From Phascolomyces articulosus (taxonomy: Eukaryota; Mucoromycota; Mucoromycetes; Mucorales; Lichtheimiaceae): a stretch of DNA of 64,000 bases. The notes below the pieces were generated by a model, which saw nothing but the letters and a program-made list of their open reading frames with translations, ran no database searches and was not told where the DNA came from. The stretch's first letter is position 1. Every line of letters starts with the position of its first letter. Location of the stretch: NCBI GenBank assembly GCA_025677815.1, contig JAIXMP010000002.1, forward strand, positions 806,001 through 870,000, in the 5' to 3' direction. Positions 35,414 to 46,461 of the stretch are shown here, piece by piece. A program made the position numbers and the translations under genes.

Positions 35414-38400
35414 GATGTATGTGTATATATATATATTAGGTATGTAAAATAAAAGAGGAAAAAAGAGAGAAAGAAAAAAAGAGTTTTTGATGATGTGTCA
35501 GAAGTCTTTTTTTAAGGAGTAAAAAAAAAGTGTTTGAGAAAGAAAGGCGATTTTCTTTTTTTTTTTTAAAAAAAAAAGTTTGGTTTTAAATATTTTATCA
35601 TTGTTATAAAAGTACACGCGCTAATCTCTGCCAATGATGATAATGGGAAGTGCTAAGCTTTTTTGTATTGGTTACCTATACAAATACATATATATATATA
35701 TGTATATATATAGGTGATGGTGTGTGGTGGAAATTGAATTGGGAGTCATATGAGCTACACATATAATAATCCAAAATTGGACCTTGCCATGCATTCCCAA
35801 AGAATTGATCAATCATTTTTTTAACTACGAATTCATTTATACTTCTTGACATTATATTCTTTTTTTTTCACTATTCTATATGTAGCGTTGGATGACTGTG
35901 CTTTTTTACTCGCTTTTCTTTTTGTAATTCTATTATTGTTGATGCTACAAAAGATTGTATAGCAAGCGCCGTATAGAAATCCCATTGTTTATCTCTTTCA
36001 TGCTTGATCCATTCTTGATGAAAAACATTGTTTTATATACTAAACTGATCCGTAGTCATCCCCATTGAAAAAAAATGTACAAATGGAAGGTTCTTTCGCA
36101 ATAATTTAATATACTTCAAAAAAAAGTGTTTCTTCCTCTCTAGGTAAATGGCGTTTGTCACTGTACCAAGCCTTTTGCGGTGATTCATTGAACACCGGCC
36201 TAGAAGATAGGAATGATGGTTTCTGTTGTCAGTACATCATATGAAGTATTCTAGCAAAATATCAATTCCTTCACAAAGGAGCTCTAACCCACAATCAGGC
36301 TGACACTAGATTCAAAAAACCCATATGTGGAAATGATCAAGATAGTCACCATTGGTTCTATTCATGATAGTAGCTGACCAAGTGCTTAATTTGAATTATA
36401 GGTAGGTAGATGCCAAGGACGATCATCATCGGGACAAAAGACTATTGAATATAGCCAATTGTGGGGAAAAAAATAGGAACTGTTTAAAAAGCAGACAATC
36501 CAAATGACAAATAAAAAAAATCAAGTATTGGGGGTAATTCTAGTCATTTGTAATAGTTTCCAGGACTAAACAAATCAAAAACAGCACAAAAATGAAATTA
36601 ACGAGATCACTTATTATCAGAAGTTCGTCCAACGCCTGGATATCATGTTGCTTAAAATCATTGAGTAGATGGATAAGTATATAATTGGGAAAATATATCA
36701 AGAAATATATTTAAAAAAACCCACATGTGGACTTATTACTTTCTCGCAGTGGTGAGCATGTTTATCAAGTATCTAAAAGGATATAGCCTGCGATAATGGT
36801 AAACGTTCCGACGGTCTCAATAACAGCGAAGAAACTCCTCTGGACGTTACATTGATTTGATCGTGTAGAGAACAGATGTGAAACTCTAGGCCAACGAATA
36901 AAAAAAATGTAGATTTTGATCTGGTCTATAAACAATAATGTAAGAATACTCGGGTGAATAAAGGTAATATATAAAATAATATACTTCAGAATGTCCATAA
37001 TCAGAAATGGACTGGAAAGACATATTAAGAATTCTTTTTATCGGTATCATCGCCTTTTCAAACGTAATATCATGTTTTACATGAACTAAGGATCCATCGT
37101 AGGAAGGACAGGCTATATATTTTATTATATGGAACCCTTTGTGACGATGAATACATCACAAAAAAAATACGTGACCTTGATTTTCCTACGATATTCAGCA
37201 TTGTAATAAGAAACGTAGAATAGATAGTTAGCGTCAACCCCATTTCTTCATGATACGTAGTATAGTACATGATAAAAAAAGTTCATGACCTTGAATTCCC
37301 ATGCACAGTAGGTGTTTGACAATCTTTAGAAAGGCCCTTGATCATACCTACACTTAGAGACACCACTATGAACAATTGGTCGGTATCATCTCAATTGCAG
37401 CTAATACTACGAAGAAAAACAAGGTTTTCAACAACGAATGACATGTGGCGACGATAGCGATAGCTACGTAACCCTGACAAGATTCTTTTATTTCTATCCA
37501 AAATAAATATATTTAAATTTACAATGATGACTACACATACAACTTGTTGACTCATCTTACATATACATCCTTTTCACAAAAATCAAGTCACTTCCATCTA
37601 TTGAAATAATAATAAAAAGATATTTATAGCTTTGGCATAATAGAATAATTAGTTTAAATGAAACAATGATCTACACACATATACGAAGAGAGGGTAATGA
37701 TGGTTATTCATCAAATACAACAGCTATTAATGAGATAATAATCAAATTTTTTTAATTGGGGAATGAATAATATATAGTGGTGGACCATGTTCAAAATGAT
37801 GGCACACATTCACATTATTCGTATGATCCCTCTAACTACGTACAACGCTAAAAAAAATCCTAACTACTGAAGATCATCAGCTGAGAAAGGTGGCACAAAA
37901 CCGGGTTTCCTATCCGTTAGAGATAAGTTCAAGTCAGGTGAAAGGCCGGAAGTAAAAAATCATGGATTTCGGTCCGTGAACCCAGTTCATTTTCTGTGTT
38001 TCCATCACACAAATGATGTGGATCCACGCCAATTCTTTGTTTCTCATATCTGCTTAGCACATTTTTCATAATGTCATTGTGATTAAAGTTGCCCGCGTTT
38101 TTTTTTCTATTTCTTCTATAGAAAATACATAAAAAGTCTTTAATGACACAAACAAAATTCATGATCAATGGTGTGTTACTGTACAATGTACAACAAAAAA
38201 AAGGTGTAGTATAGTTATAGAGAGTAATTTATACATGACAAAGTGGAAGAGAAAAAAAAAACAAAAAGGGGAGTTAGCAATATGGATTAAATTGTATAAT
38301 ATATATTCTTGATAAGAGACAGTTGAGTATAAGATAGGAGTGTGTGTGTTATATGTTTATGGATAAAATATGCACGAGTTGTATTGTGATATAGCGAAGA

Positions 38401-38476
38401 AAGTGTAGAGATGGTGTGTGTGTGTGTGTGTGAATGGTATTAAAAAAAGAAAAAACAAAATGTAGGGAAAAACAAA
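35414..38476. other. Long intergenic stretch with relic sequence
   Basis: About 3 kb. The left part is the promoter side of the Gly/Tyr-rich gene and contains a T12A10 palindrome (35556-35577). A 17-base word AAAAAACCCAYATGTGG occurs at 36314 and 36714. TGACCTTGA occurs at about 37172 and 37286. A coding relic lies at 37864-38144. The right end holds the 3' flank of the polyol dehydrogenase with a GT microsatellite (about 38418-38432). No intact gene seen. Confidence 0.5.
37864..38144 (-). pseudogene. Unidentified coding relic
   Basis: The minus strand reads NVLSRYEKQRIGVDPHHLC and GNTENELGSRTEIHDFL, then, after a one-base frame change at a T run (about 37955), SGLSPDLNLSLTDRKPGF and VPPFSADDLQ followed by TAG at 37864-37866. 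Both parts have non-repetitive, protein-like composition, unlike the surrounding AT-rich frames. It could be the C-terminal end of a dead gene. The parent family is not recognised. Confidence 0.35.
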
Positions 38477-40065
38477 TTAACCAATGATTTGGACCTTGAT
38501 GGCACCATCGCGATTTTCCTTAACATGTTTGAAAGCTTCCACGGCGTCATGCAATTGATAAGTATGGGTAATCAATGGCTTAACATCAATAGCACCAGAA
38601 GCCAACATTTCAACACCTGTGCTGTATGTCTATTGGATAAAACACACAGGTTGTTAATATGAATTCAAAACAAACCTATCCAATGCTCCGAATAAGTAAT
38701 AATAAAAGGATCACATCATCTACTTACGTTGCAATAACGGAAAATACCCTTAATATCCACCTCACGAGCAGAGATTTCGGAAATAGGCAATGCTTGCACT
38801 GAACCACCCATACCCACCAGAACAACCGAACCACCACTCTTGGATAACAAAACAGACATTTGGACACACGTTTCTGCACCTGTACAATCAATAACAGCAT
38901 CAGCCAAAGATTCTGTCTTTAAGATTTCTTTGGCCATACGGCGAGAATATTCCATGTTAGGTTCTCCAGGTTGGGGACGTTGCAAAAGGACTTGAGCATC
39001 AGTATAATAGTTCTTTGCGAATTCCAAACGAGAAGGTACCAAATCAGCAATGGTGACATGACCTGCACCAGCGGCTTTGGCAGCAGCAGCACATAATAAA
39101 CCAACAGGACCAGCACCAAAGACAAAGACATGATCACCTGATTTAATATTGGCACGACGAGCAGAATGAATACCCACGGATAAGGGTTCAATCAAGGTAG
39201 CTTCTTCAAGTGACACGTGATCAGGAAGTCTAAATTGTGATTTTTTTTTTTTACACTATTGGATTAATAAAAAATTCCAATCCGTTTTTTTTTTTTTCTT
39301 TACCCTCTCTAATTGTGCGCCACACAATTTTGAAAAATGATCAACAAATAATACTTTACTTGAAACAAAAATCAGCAGCATGCTTGTAATAGTTGCACAA
39401 AGTGCCATCAATGGGTGGCGTTGCAGCACTATATAGAAATATATATCAAATTCATTCAATGATTAGATTCCATCACCTTTTTTTTTATATATTATCCTCA
39501 AAAAGGTACTTACAAAGCCATTTCAGGGCACAAATTATAACGACCCTTCTTGCACTGTTCACACATACGACAGCAAACACCAGGTTCTAAAGCCACACGA
39601 TCACCCACTTTTAAATTCTTTACACCAGGGCCTACTTTAGCAACAATACCAGCCGATTCATGACCCAAGACCATGGGTGCTTTCAATTGAAAATCACCAA
39701 TACCACCATGAAGCCAATAGTGAATATCTGAACCACAAATACCGGTGGCCTTGATATTAATCAAAACATCTATCGTTTATAGTGTGAATATCATGATTGG
39801 ATAATAGGATGGTTTTTTTTTTCACACGACAACTTACCGCCATTATCCAGTTGAGGAATAGGTCGATTCTCCTATATATATAGGATGAAAATAGATGGAA
39901 GATAGATTTGTTGGTCCACGTCATGGTCCTCTTTTACCACGTATCACTTTTTTTCCGTGTGACAACCCATTCTATCAAATCTATGTGAATAAAACTTACC
40001 AAAACAATATCATTCTTTTCGCGTAAAATGACACATTGATTGATTTCACCTTGTGGAGGGCTCAT
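38477..40065 (-). CDS. Zinc-dependent polyol dehydrogenase (sorbitol/xylitol/L-arabinitol type)
   Basis: Medium-chain dehydrogenase that oxidises a sugar alcohol to the ketose with NAD+. Six exons (40065-40000, 39871-39838, 39769-39514, 39428-39360, 39229-38728, 38629-38477) encode 359 aa. Catalytic zinc ligands Cys45 (ATGICGSDIHYW) and His70-Glu71 (LGHES) are present. The structural zinc set Cys100, Cys103, Cys106, Cys114 is complete. The nucleotide fold is GAGPVGLL, with an Asp at the end of the second strand (TIADLVPSRL), which favours NAD over NADP. FGAGPVG and GMGGSVQALPIS blocks match the sorbitol dehydrogenase clade. Sorbitol, xylitol and L-arabinitol 4-dehydrogenases cannot be told apart safely by eye. 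No other pentose-pathway gene lies beside it. A GTGGGG word (CreA/Mig1-like) occurs near 40258 upstream, weak evidence of carbon repression. Confidence 0.92.
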
Positions 40066-42417
40066 GATACGTAATTATATGTATAAAAAATGATAGGTTT
40101 CTTTATAGCAAAGAAGAAGGAAAAGGGTAAAAATATAAAAAGAAAGAAAAAGAGAAAAGGAAAAAAAAAATCAAAAAATCAAACCAAATTCAATTTTTAT
40201 TTATTTATGTAATTCATAGGGAAAAATACAAACACACACACACACGTACAGCATACACACACCCCACATTTTGAAGCTAAAAGTTTTTTTTTTTATTAGA
40301 CCATTATGCCCTTGTCTTATAAGGTTTCCCGACTTCCACGGAGAGCTGGGCGGAACTTGCACCAACCGGAGACTTTTTTTCTTTCAATACATCGGGTTAT
40401 TTTCCTTTTTTTGTTATTTAGGAGTTTGAGCTGGTAATCTTAATGCGTTTTTTTTTTAAAAAAAAAAACGTTGTTTCTTGTCAATTGATAATGCGACGCT
40501 CACTCCGCTGGTATAAGTGATGTCTATCCTTCTTCTTATCCTACAAGACACACATTCTTATTAAGATGATCAATGGACTTTGTCATGGTATTAAGTTTTC
40601 TTATAATATCATGACAACAACATGGAGCAATATACACAATGTATGGAGATATAGATGGTCCAAGGAAGTTTATTAAGGAATATTTTGTTTTTATTATTAA
40701 AAAAAAAAGACCCACGATTCTCTCAATTTCATCATTCCCTTATCAGCTGCTTTTTTAGATTGGGTTGGATGGTACTACTTGATATTAAGACTAACGCATG
40801 ATGTTTTTTTAAAGTTTGTTGATGAAACTATTTCATTTTTTAGAGTATGAAGGAAGGAGGATTAAGTGAGAAAAGGGAAGGAAGGGGAAGGGATATCTTT
40901 CATTGGATATACATAATTTCGTAGAACTAGTGTTAATCTTCTGCATACAAATAAGAAACTTTGATATGAAGGAAAAAGGATGGTTTATATAAGAAGTAGC
41001 ATGGATAATAGTAGTTATTCGTATGAAACATCAAGGGGGTCTATTAATGCAATGAAAGGAAAATAGATGAACCCAATGACAATGATGAAATAAATAAATA
41101 TGTATACATGGTCTTTTGTCAATTGGGTAATATTTTTGTACACATGAGATGTCTTTATTATTATTAGTTTTCCAAACCAAGTAAATAAATGTTATCAACT
41201 GATTTTCTTGGTATTATCACTATAGTCTCTTTTTGTTATATTTGTTCTGGACCTTTATTTTAGCAATTCGTACGTAATATGTAGATTATATTGTAAGAAA
41301 GAGAGTCGGACAAAAAGTATACATCATGTATAAAAACAAGATGCAATCAGATATATATTCATATAAAGAGATACTACAGTGTTGTTGGATAGGGATGGAA
41401 TAAAGGAGACGACCCTGTTTTATATTATTATGATAAACAATCATATATCATGTAATAAAAGACATTATATTTTATTGGAAAAGCTTTTTTTCTGTACGAC
41501 AAAAATTTCAGGGAATATCTGAATAGATAAGAAGTTTCCTATTGGTGAATGACATCTATGATTAGGTTATATACGATGTTCTTCGTTCATCCTCCACCTT
41601 GCATATTTATAACAATTATCTTATCAGGTACACAAAAAAACAATGCATTTGTTCGGATATCCTACTTGTACAATCTTTATATATACTAATGCTACAATAT
41701 TATCACTTTTTATAATACTATTATTATTCAACATACACGTTGTTATTTAGATCCACAGTTTCTAAAAGGAGAAAGTATGAAACAAATAAAGTAGATAGCG
41801 TAGTCTAAAAAAGGCACCGATCTCGGGTAGTTTTTTTGTTGGTTTTGGATTCGAGATGCCGTCTGCAATATGCATTATCACTCTGAAATGTAGACCATTC
41901 ATTATGTAAGATACAGGCATATTAAGTCAAGTATCCATAAAATGAATACCATAGGTGTTATTATAAATAATTGAAAATTGAGTGTTTCAAGTTTGAAAAA
42001 GATGAATTGCTATCGTCATTTTCTTTTGATTTCCAGGATTCAATCAAAAAGTTCTTGGATTGAAAAAAAAAGTATTGTTTTTAGATTGACAATCTTGTAA
42101 TTCTTACGAGTATTAAGTAAACATGGAAGAAGTTACTGAACCTTCATTGAATGTTTTATATATAATTTACGTCATTGACATATAAGTAAATTGCTGGGAT
42201 ATCATTGGGATAAAACCTTAGGCGGTAAAAAAATGGATCATTCATCTCATATAAATAATTCGACAATCTCTTTTCATCTTTCTTACAATTAATAATAATA
42301 GAGTTTTATTTGTTTAGCTATATATGTTTTTGTGATATACAATATATAATTTTGTTGCTGTTATTCATTTTTTGTACAATAATAATAGAAAAAAAAAGGG
42401 GGGGAGGCAAAGGATGA
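40066..42417. other. Intergenic
   Basis: About 2.35 kb. The left part is the polyol dehydrogenase promoter, with CA repeats (about 40230-40245) and the T10A11 palindrome flanked by CG (40446-40470). The remainder is AT-rich with no supportable gene. Confidence 0.5.
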
Positions 42418-42785
42418 TTAATCAATACGTTTTGATCTACGCTTCTTTGTAGTGGATTCTGAAGGTTCAGGTTTAACAGCAGCCGTGGATTGACCCTCAG
42501 TCGATTCATCTTCTTGTCCTTCCTTGCTAGCTTCAATTTCCTTTCTCTTTTCATATTCCAATTGTCTTGCTTCTTCTTCACGTTTTTCCAAATCAGCCGT
42601 GGTAGGGAAATAGATGGGGAAAATCACCACCATACCGAGCAAGATAAACATAACAATCACTAATTGAATCGATGACATACTGGATGCCCATTTCACCATT
42701 TTACCGGTATAAGATACCATGGTGCCACTATAGAAAACCATGTCCAATATTAGCACATCTAGAATCAACATCACAACAGTTGTAT

Positions 42786-42825
<40 letters not shown>

Positions 42826-43459
42826 TACTTTTTCTCTATCCCATCTTTTTATCCTTGATATAACGATTCCCAAAAGTTGATCACAAAAAAACAAACTTAC
42901 ATGACACTAAAAGGAGACGTCATACCATTTACAGGTTGGAATTCTTGCCATAATTGATCTTGAACAATATTTACCAAATCATTCATACGATCAGCAGGAA
43001 TAACACGTACTTCATGATCCTTGATATGAACAATCGTAGGTAATCGTTGAACAAAGAACCGAGCAGCCAAACCGGGACTGGTTTCCACATTGACTTTACC
43101 CACGCCTACATTATGACTGGTAGGACTACTTGCCAACACGCGTTGTGCTGCTTCGTATTTGGGTGCAAATTTACGACAATAACCACACCAATCAGCATAA
43201 CTAGTTAACAATTTTATATATTTTGAACCGAGATTGTTTATTCATTTTTTAGAATTCAATTGTACAAGTCATATAAAAAGAAAGTTTTCCCAATCCTTGA
43301 GTAAATCAAAAAAGATAATAAAAGCACTTACAATTCAAGAACCCATTCATCTGATTTACCAATAAGGGATCCTACATTATCATCGGTCACTTCGGTGACT
43401 TGAGCAAAACTCAATGTCGCGATAAAGCTCAGTAGAGCAAGTATACGTAATAGAAGCAT
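42418..43459 (-). CDS. TMX-like thioredoxin-related transmembrane protein
   Basis: An ER oxidoreductase acting on disulfides of secretory proteins. Three exons, 43459-43332, 43200-42901, 42727-42418, give 245 aa. Signal peptide MLLLRILALLSFIATLSFA, then a single thioredoxin fold: EWVLEFYADWCGYCRKF with active-site CGYC, the VNVETSPGLAARFFVQRLPTI segment containing the cis-Pro, and a final helix. After the fold comes one membrane span (IQLVIVMFILLGMVVIFPIYF) and a charged, Glu/Lys-rich cytosolic tail ending KKRRSKRID. Signal peptide, one a-type thioredoxin domain, one span and a charged tail is the TMX1 layout. The residues across exon 1-2 (EF-YADW) confirm the splice. No KDEL signal; the basic tail may act in ER retention. 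Intron 2 holds CA and TA microsatellites (42788-42824). Confidence 0.92.
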
Positions 43460-44218
43460 TGAGATAAAAAAAAAAGTGATGCGTAAAAAAAAAGAGAGAG
43501 AGACAAAAAATATATATGTGTGTGCGTACACGCGATTTGTATCACATTGTAAAAATAGCGGATTCATAAAAAAAAAAGCTTAAAACAGTGAGTAATTCAA
43601 GCATGAATAAAACATTTGAGACAAACATTTTGTTATCTGCATTACTGCTGCTACCTCATAAGAAGAGATTTCCTTCCAAATGACATTCCATAGTGACGTG
43701 ATAAATGGAAGCTATTAAAATAAATACTATCCATTTATATCAAATAGAAAGAATAAGATCCATCATTTTTGTGTATTCTTGCTACCTATTATGATTCTCA
43801 GCTGGACAGACATGTCGTTGTTTTGATCCAGATAAAGGTGTGTTCTTCAACTCTACTTTTAACCACATTTATAAAAAACCATTTTAGATAAGTTAGTTAG
43901 AATATGTAAAATAAGGACTTTATAATATATTGAAATCCTATGCCCTGGTAAATAATAAGGATGATTATGTGAGCATCACTGAGTTAGAGATTTACATTGC
44001 AAATATAGTCGGTGCTGAACGACATATCGGTTTTCCCTCCACTTGGTCATTTTAAAAGTTCATTGGTTCCACAAAAGCATGTGTTAAGAAAAAAGGACTT
44101 GGTTTATTAAATTATTGAAGTATATTTCATCTTTTTTTTTTTTTAGTTTCTTTACAAGAGTCATTATTGAGGCTCATCATTTATTGGGTTTCCGCCTTGA
44201 AGCGCAGTGATCATAAAG
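43460..44218. other. Intergenic
   Basis: About 760 bp upstream of both the TMX-like gene (leftward) and the decayed kelch copy (rightward). AT-rich; no gene visible. Confidence 0.5.
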
Positions 44219-45410
44219 ATGGGTTATAAAGTAAATACCGTTTTAATATTTCTTGATTCTATAGTAAACATATACGTGGTAGGTGCAATTGCACCTAGAG
44301 ATCTTGTCGTTCAAGGTACGTAAAAATTCATTCAAAAAAGTGTCTTTTTTTCTAGATTTTTCTCCCCACAATCATTTGCAGAATGGGTTCTATAATGGCG
44401 ACAGACGCAATTACATAATAATAATAGGATGTGCTTTACTACAAACAAATCACTATTGTTATGGTGGAGCCACCATAGAAAATATAAGTGTTGGGCTTTT
44501 GACAAATATATTTAACTACCTTAACTTATCAGAATCAAAAAACGGTCGACGAAATACAAAACGCTTGGGTAGTATATATATCACTGGCAATGTGGGACCT
44601 AATTTTTATTTTGCCATGGCTGCTATACCCGATCAAAATAATTTTATTCATATACATTTCCATTTTTTTTTTCATCTGTCGGATAGATAGATACTACTGT
44701 TGTTGCTTTATGAAACTATGACGAAACAATTTAGAATTGTCTAGCTTTGGACATTCATTATTTTATGTAATATATAATATATTACCTTATCTATGGAGGA
44801 AGAGGAGCCGCTAATAATATATCCAGAACGGATCATACAACTGCTATGTTTAATGCGGAGGGGAAAGGAAAATGGATGACGGATTTATCGAGAGGAGAAC
44901 ATCAGCCTGTTTAAGTTTATTTCCTTTTTCCTTTAGATAATTTATCCATATTTATCCATTCAATCCAAATATTGAAAAATTAATAACCTATACCGAATAG
45001 GGTGTTATTATTCATTTATGTTTATAATAGAGATTCACATACGGCCGCATATAATCCAGAAAACAAAAAAGTTTATATATTGGATGGAGGAGGGTATGCC
45101 CATAAGTGATAATTAATATAGACTATAGTATCGTTTGTTTTCTAAAACTTATTTTAATGCGATTTTTATTTTTAGGCGCATTTTATTAACGGATAACGTT
45201 GAAGGAGCATTGACATTTTCCACCACAATGAGTATATATGATGTTTTGGTAAATAAAATACATATACGTGAAAAAATGGTATTATAATAAGCCTGTACTG
45301 AAAAGGATATACATAGCTAAATGGAGAAAGCCAACAACCAATGATCATGTCCCTAATAAGACCAGATGTCCAACAATATGAAAAAGACTATAGCATAATA
45401 TAGTACCATT
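44219..45410 (+). pseudogene. Decayed paralogue of the kelch-type membrane protein
   Basis: Exon by exon it follows the intact gene 2 kb downstream. A signal-peptide-like first exon starts at 44219 (MGYKVNTVLIFLDSIV) and ends at CAAG|GTACGT. Exon 2 (from about 44428) reads GCALLQTNHYCYGGATIEN and later FYFAMAAIPDQNNF against GCVLLKTTIYCYGG and WYFAMVAIPEQNSF. A third block reads YLIYGGRGAANNIS and GEHQPV; a fourth HTAAYNPENKKVYILDGGG; a fifth RILLTDNVEGALTFSTTMS. The GTTAGT donor after exon 2 has become ATTCAT, the third block lacks an acceptor and has TAA in frame upstream (44768-44770), and homology fades after WRKPTTNDH near 45400. The remaining propeller, membrane span and tail are absent. 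Confidence 0.8.
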
Positions 45411-46461
45411 ATAGTAATCTTTGTATTCTTTTGCCATTATAAAATAACCACTAGAAGCAACATCTACTAACAAAAACAAATTATATTTATATCCACCAAT
45501 ACTTATTTAAGCAACCATATAATTATATCCTGAAGTCATTATGCAATCAAGAGCATTGTAAAATATGGTATTTTTTTTATTGTACTTGATACAGCGTATT
45601 GTGGTAAGTTTTACAGTATTGATTTCATTGCTCACTTAATTTCCATGGTAAAAAACGCCTCTTTTGAGTGCACAAAAAATGGTATGTTTTATCTCCCTCT
45701 TGATTTTCACTCAAAAAAATAAAATCTTACACCTTTATAATTATGCAGCAATGCATAATACTAATTATTATTATTAAACAATGCTAAATTATACATAGTA
45801 CACTTATCTTTTTTTCCAAAAGATAAAATTTTATGCTTTGTATTTATGATTGCGATGTGGCGCAAGAATATTAAGAGAAACCCAGGGAATAGTTTTTTTT
45901 TTGCCCCACCCAAAAATAATGGTTTATTCGTGTGACAAGAGCAATATTTGTATGACAAAACAAGCCTGCTCCGCTTTTAACGTATACCTAAGCCTAAACC
46001 TTATCATCAAATGGATTTAAAACATATAATAACTCAAATGAGAATTACTATTAAAACAACATTATAATAAGTGGCACTGACTGATTAACCTATTATTACA
46101 CCTTTACAATATGTCATACCAGCTGCATCGTAACCATGAAATTTAGTTCAATAAAGAATATAGAATGCTTCATAATCACCAAGAGGTGGGAACACTGAAA
46201 TCTGTAAGTATCTTAAAAGAGATGAGGATTTCCAAAAATAGAAGAGGGGATGACACGCTTCATCCGATCAGAAAGTATGGTTCATGGAGTGTTGCTTTGT
46301 CGGCTTTTCTATCTTTAAGTTTATTAGGTGGTACTTTCAAAGGGAATTAAAACAGGAAATGGGCCAAAAACTTAGTTTCTTTACCTTTTTCGTTTTTCTC
46401 TTTTTTATATTTTTGTTGGTTACAATTTTTAGTCTTTTAAAAGACACTTTTCTTTAAAGAG
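45411..46461. other. Intergenic
   Basis: About 1 kb between the decayed and intact kelch copies. Short ORFs only (e.g. 46165-46350); I see no gene. The right end should contain the promoter of the intact kelch gene. Confidence 0.5.
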
